6,843 bases of DNA from Phycisphaerales bacterium UBA3190 (lineage in GTDB: Bacteria; Planctomycetota; Phycisphaerae; Phycisphaerales; UBA1924): NCBI GenBank assembly GCA_002364005.1, contig DEXG01000015.1, forward strand, positions 66,448-73,290. The letters are read 5' to 3'. A model generated the notes under the pieces. It ran no database searches. It worked only from the letters and a program-made list of their open reading frames with translations, and was not told the DNA's origin. Made by a program: the position numbers and the translations under genes. Positions 5,687-6,843 of this stretch are shown one piece after another; positions within the stretch are counted from its first letter, which is position 1, and each line of letters starts with the position of its first letter.

Positions 5687-6280
5687 ATGCATAACGCAAA
5701 TATCCCCGAATACACCGAGCTGCCTTCCTCGGCCAAGCTCTTCAAATCCACCATCATCGCCATCGTCACCGCATCACTCATCCTCGTCACCATCGTGCTC
5801 CCAGCAGAGTACGGCATCGACCCCACGGGTATCGGCCGACTCACCGGTCTCAAGCGGATGGGCGAAATCAAGACCGCACTCGCGCAGGAAGCCGAGTCCG
5901 ACACCGCCAGCTCCGCAACATCATCGCTCGACGAACCGGCCATACCCCTCGAAGCCACATCCTCCAGCAGGTCCGATGTCATGTCCGTCTCGCTCGCTCC
6001 AAACGAGAGCACCGAGATCAAAATCACCATGACCAAGGGCACCGCCGTCGAATACGAATGGACCACAAGCTCCGGCGACGCCTTTTACGACCTCCACGGC
6101 GACTCGAGCTCAGTGAACTACCACATCTACAAAAAGGGAACCAGCGCTGCCGAGCAAGGCACCCTCACCGCCGAGTTCGACGGCAACCATGGCTGGTACT
6201 GGAAGAACAGATCCAGCGAAGCCATCACGATTACGCTCAAAGCCACCGGTGCCTACCAGGACATCAAGGAAATGAAGTAG
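5687..6280 (+). CDS. Single-pass 'transmembrane anchor' protein of HupE-linked clusters
   Basis: A 197-residue protein with a short N-terminal segment (MHNANIPEYTELPSSAKLF), one membrane helix at about 20-39 (STIIAIVTASLILVTIVL) and a long soluble part, presumably periplasmic. The helix is followed by PAEYGIDPTGIGR (39-51) and the GLKRMGEIK segment. This strongly resembles proteins usually named 'transmembrane anchor protein', which I recall next to HupE/UreJ genes and heavy-metal efflux genes in proteobacteria. After an Ala/Ser-rich linker (65-97), a beta-rich domain contains EIKITMTKGTAVEYEWTT (110-127), FYDLHGD (133-139) and FDGNHGWYWKNRS (164-176), all typical of the group. The biochemical role is not established; scaffolding or assisting the HupE permease is inferred from linkage. 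It is the last gene of the cassette, 43 bases after hupE, with a strong Shine-Dalgarno and a terminator about 40 bases downstream. Confidence 0.85.
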   Translation: MHNANIPEYTELPSSAKLFKSTIIAIVTASLILVTIVLPAEYGIDPTGIGRLTGLKRMGEIKTALAQEAESDTASSATSSLDEPAIPLEATSSSRSDVMSVSLAPNESTEIKITMTKGTAVEYEWTTSSGDAFYDLHGDSSSVNYHIYKKGTSAAEQGTLTAEFDGNHGWYWKNRSSEAITITLKATGAYQDIKEMK

Positions 6281-6319
6281 TCACCAAACATTTGCGATGA
6301 CCACAGCACCAATACTCAC

Positions 6320-6351
6320 GAGACCTGGGCATCCTTGCCCAGGTCTCTTTC
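6320..6351 (+). terminator. Rho-independent terminator of the metal cassette
   Basis: GAGACCTGGGC (6320-6330) and GCCCAGGTCTC (6337-6347) form a perfect 11-bp stem around ATCCTT, followed by TTTCT. The T-run is short and interrupted, but the stem is the strongest non-repeat hairpin in the window and sits 40 bases after the anchor gene stop. The gap from here to 6502 has no gene. Confidence 0.8.
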
Positions 6352-6440
6352 TGAATACTGAAAACCCCATCGCGATCTCTGCGGCAACGCATCATCACAA
6401 CGCTCTCATCCCCCACAAGCACCATCCACGCCCCACCAAC

Positions 6441-6470
6441 TTCTGCGTGACCTTTGCGGCCTCTGCGTTC
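6441..6470. repeat. Three tandem 10-bp units with a TGCGK core
   Basis: TTCTGCGTGA, CCTTTGCGGC and CTCTGCGTTC follow each other without gaps, each carrying TGCGK at the same place. A further relative, CTCTGCGGC, is at 6377-6385. The reverse complement has the look of a GCAAAGACGC-type repeat seen between genes of some planctomycetes and relatives, which is a recollection only. No function is known to me. Confidence 0.5.
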
Positions 6471-6491
6471 AAAATCAAACACCAACACCCC

Positions 6492-6497
6492 TACCAT
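6492..6497 (+). promoter_or_regulatory. Weak candidate -10 box of the GroES-family gene
   Basis: TACCAT (4 of 6 to TATAAT) lies five bases before the ATG at 6503, with TTCAAA (6468-6473, 4 of 6 to TTGACA) 18 bases further upstream. The gene has no Shine-Dalgarno. The matches are poor, and the call rests mainly on the same geometry seen at lipB. No heat-shock inverted repeat (CIRCE) is present. Confidence 0.27.
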
Positions 6498-6502
6498 CCC
6501 CC

Positions 6503-6820
6503 ATGGCCCAATCCAAACCCAAGCCCGAACTCGAAACCGTCGAACCCATCGGCGCCCGCGTACTCATCCGGAAAGACGAGGACAAGAAGCAGACCAAGTC
6601 CGGGATCCACCTCCCCGACAAGATCGAGATCCCCACGATCACCGGCCGCGTCGTCGCCATCTCCGCCCAGGTCGAGTCCGACCCCGACTACCCCATACGC
6701 AACTACGACCGCATCCTCTTCAACCCCAAGCACGCCATTCCCGTCGACTTCGAAGGCGACAACCGCCTCTTCGTCATCCCCGTCGAAGACATCGTCGCCG
6801 TCTTCCGCAAAGATACCTAA
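6503..6820 (+). CDS. GroES-family co-chaperonin (Cpn10)
   Basis: A 105-residue cytoplasmic protein with the GroES fold. As a seven-membered ring, such proteins cap GroEL and assist folding. EPIGARVLIRKDED (14-27) matches the first strand of Cpn10. TKSGIHLPDK (31-40) occupies the position of the mobile loop that docks into GroEL, with I35-H-L replacing the usual I-V-L. TGRVVAISA (47-55) follows, then YDRILFNPKHAIPVDFEG (68-85) and FVIPVEDIVAVF (90-101), which match the second half. The first 12 residues are a charged extension. The region between 55 and 68 (QVESDPDYPIRN) differs from classical GroES, so this looks like a paralogue rather than the main groEL partner. No groEL is visible in the 23 bases downstream, so pairing cannot be judged. 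The product is likely cytosolic; confidence in the family is high, in the exact role moderate. Confidence 0.85.
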   Translation: MAQSKPKPELETVEPIGARVLIRKDEDKKQTKSGIHLPDKIEIPTITGRVVAISAQVESDPDYPIRNYDRILFNPKHAIPVDFEGDNRLFVIPVEDIVAVFRKDT

Positions 6821-6843
6821 CTGTCCCTCCCCGCGCCCTCGCG

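Overview
The window reads as chromosomal DNA of a Gram-negative planctomycete, most likely of the Phycisphaerae type. This is an inference. It rests on high GC with C-dominated third codon positions, an LpxA (lipid A) gene, several starts without a Shine-Dalgarno sequence, and GC-rich hairpin repeats of the kind seen in that group. No rRNA, tRNA or CRISPR array is present, and no gene-free stretch exceeds about 230 bases.

Layout. (1) 1-363: the 5' third of lpxA on the minus strand runs off the left edge. It is divergent from lipB, with 73 bases between the two starts. (2) 364-1155: lipB, the octanoyltransferase of lipoate synthesis. Its last ~30 codons are written in a GC-rich hairpin repeat. 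(3) 1076-1760: a compact repeat-bounded unit. Two-part hairpin repeats in opposite orientation flank a small DUF559 (Vsr-like nuclease fold) gene, with a third, diverged repeat copy behind the gene. This is the most unusual object here and may be a small nuclease-associated mobile element. (4) 1831-4187: a secreted M28 zinc aminopeptidase with PA and PDZ domains, followed 8 bases later by a DUF4440 (NTF2-like) protein. (5) 4350-6347: a metal-handling cassette. It holds a histidine-rich secreted small protein, a HupE/UreJ-type membrane protein and a single-pass 'transmembrane anchor' protein, and ends at a clear hairpin terminator. (6) 6503-6820: a stand-alone GroES-family co-chaperonin.

How the genes fit together. 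lpxA and lipB are housekeeping genes unrelated to each other. The M28/DUF4440 pair looks like one transcript for envelope peptide turnover. The cassette at 4350-6280 plausibly works in envelope metal uptake or homeostasis, with the His-rich protein as a periplasmic metal binder and HupE as the permease. Nickel or cobalt would be the first guess, but the metal is not shown by the sequence. Several genes (lpxA, lipB, DUF559, the His-rich gene, perhaps groES) carry a -10-like hexamer only 5-9 bases before the start codon and no Shine-Dalgarno, which suggests leaderless transcripts. Others (M28, the anchor protein) have good Shine-Dalgarno sequences. The + strand is C-rich over G whatever the gene orientation, so most genes here probably lie on the lagging strand.
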